Of a stretch of 64,000 nucleotides of DNA, positions 61,401 to 64,000 are shown piece by piece. The stretch comes from Gemmata sp051859125 (GTDB taxonomy: Bacteria > Planctomycetota > Planctomycetia > Gemmatales > Gemmataceae): assembly GCF_051859125.1 (NCBI RefSeq), contig NZ_JBHYGG010000269.1, forward strand, positions 37,646-101,645, read 5' to 3'. The translations under genes and the position numbers were made by a program. The notes beneath the pieces were generated by a model. It was not told where the DNA came from, made no database searches, and was given only the letters and a program-made list of their open reading frames with translations. How positions within the stretch are numbered: the first letter of the stretch is position 1; each line of letters starts with the position of its first letter.

Positions 61401-62133
61401 GGAACTCCTCAACTCCCGTTCAACCCGCGGGTCCGGAGGGCCGTGGAACGGCACACCCGGCCGCGGAGCGGTCGGTTCGCGGGGCGGCTGGCGCTCGCTC
61501 CTTCGGACCTCTGGGCACCCTCCCTAGCAAAGTCTGTGCCAGTCGAAAACGGCCGCCCGGCGCCCGGCCGCCCCCGCCCGCGGGTCGCCTGAATTCACGG
61601 CGTTGTGAGCCCTTGTGCGCCGGCCGCCCGCTCGGGGACGGGCGCGGTCGGTGGCCCCGGAGGTGCGAATTGGCAGGTCGGTTCCCCGTGCGTGCGGCCG
61701 GCCGTTCCCGGGCGGCCGGCGGGCGCCCCGCTTGCGCCCCGTTCCCCCGCCCCCCGGGCTCCCCCCGGACCGCGGATTCCGAGCGCCGAGCGGATCGGGA
61801 TTCGGCGAATTGCCGGCCCGACCGGAACCGGAAGGTCGACAAACGGGGCGGCTTGCGGTATAAGAATTCGTCAGCAGAGTGACGCCGCTCACCAGGGAAT
61901 CGCCCAATCCACTCGCCGGTGTCCGCGTCGCCTCGCCCATCTGGTCCTCCGCCCTGGGGCCGCAGCCGGGATCGCACTCGTTCGTGGTGTCTGGTGAGGT
62001 GCCCCGACGGAACCGGTGAACCGCCCGTCGCGCCGCGCCCGCCTCTCGACCCCACGTCCCGCGCCCCGGTTTTCCGAGCCGCCGCGCACCACGCGGCCCG
62101 TCCTCGGTTCGTCCCACCGACCCAGGAGAGCCC
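61401..62133. other. Divergent regulatory region between kaiC and the HAMP-array gene
   Basis: 733 bases with no gene I can support. Three plus-strand frames exist but are Arg/Pro/Ala-rich shadows. The segment 61790-61880 is lower in GC and holds the candidate promoter listed separately. A leader of about 260 bases to the HAMP-array gene would be long, so a second start point nearer to 62134 is possible. The kaiC promoter should lie in the first 100-200 bases, but no good boxes were seen. Confidence 0.5.
61836..61864 (+). promoter_or_regulatory. Candidate sigma-70-type promoter toward the HAMP-array gene
   Basis: TCGACA at 61836-61841 and TATAAG at 61859-61864 are separated by 17 bases, a good spacing. 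It is one of the few AT-richer stretches in the divergent gap. The next coding start in that direction is 62134. Confidence 0.4.

Positions 62134-64000
<1,867 letters not shown>

Overview
The window is very GC-rich DNA from a planctomycete, most likely a Gemmata-type (Gemmataceae) genome. Pointers are a DUF1501 plus PSD1 (PSCyt1/DUF1549/DUF1553) gene pair, a DUF1552 remnant, secreted PQQ-like beta-propellers, an M6 protease with PDZ domains, very few dense operons, and many long intergenic palindromes. The species assignment is inference from gene families, not from a marker search.

Layout. 0-5.4 kb: the start of an HNH-type protein, then an McrBC-like restriction module on the minus strand. 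It consists of an McrB-type GTPase with a DUF2461-like domain, an anchored protein of unknown function, and McrC with a PD-(D/E)xK nuclease. 5.4-12.7 kb: ffh, a secreted beta-propeller protein, a trypsin-like protease with a proline-rich tail, an SGNH hydrolase and an MFS transporter. 12.77-37.15 kb: a patchwork that may be a decayed integrative element or prophage. A displaced 3' piece of a tRNA-Arg gene lies at 12.77 kb and the intact tRNA-Arg(CCG) at 37.15-37.23 kb. A broken terminase large subunit lies just inside the left end and an integrase-like C-terminal remnant just inside the right end. Between them are an RND efflux system (two TolC-type genes converging on RND and MFP genes), an NtrC-type two-component pair, a sialate O-acetylesterase and several broken genes (DUF1552, metallophosphatase, FecR-like, calpain-like, GNAT). 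37.6-56 kb: ordinary chromosome with hisF, pilT, an SDR, an ATP-grasp protein, an M6 protease, a DPP-IV-like S9 peptidase, DUF1501/PSD1, a NarL-type two-component system and a VapBC-like toxin-antitoxin pair. A small lower-GC cassette at 56.0-56.6 kb is flanked by 18-bp direct repeats.

56.6-64 kb: the most striking locus. A minus-strand operon kaiC - kaiB - kaiB - PAS/PAS/GAF hybrid histidine kinase is divergent from a HAMP-array sensor gene that runs off the window. No kaiA is present. This looks like a reduced Kai-type timing or stress-signalling system coupled to a kinase with a receiver domain.

Most expressed units end in strong hairpins. The hairpin at 18.1 kb lies inside the 3' ends of two convergent genes. 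Related palindromic elements occur at 47.9 and 52.5 kb. The stretch 31.2-34.1 kb is largely non-coding debris apart from one small secreted protein.
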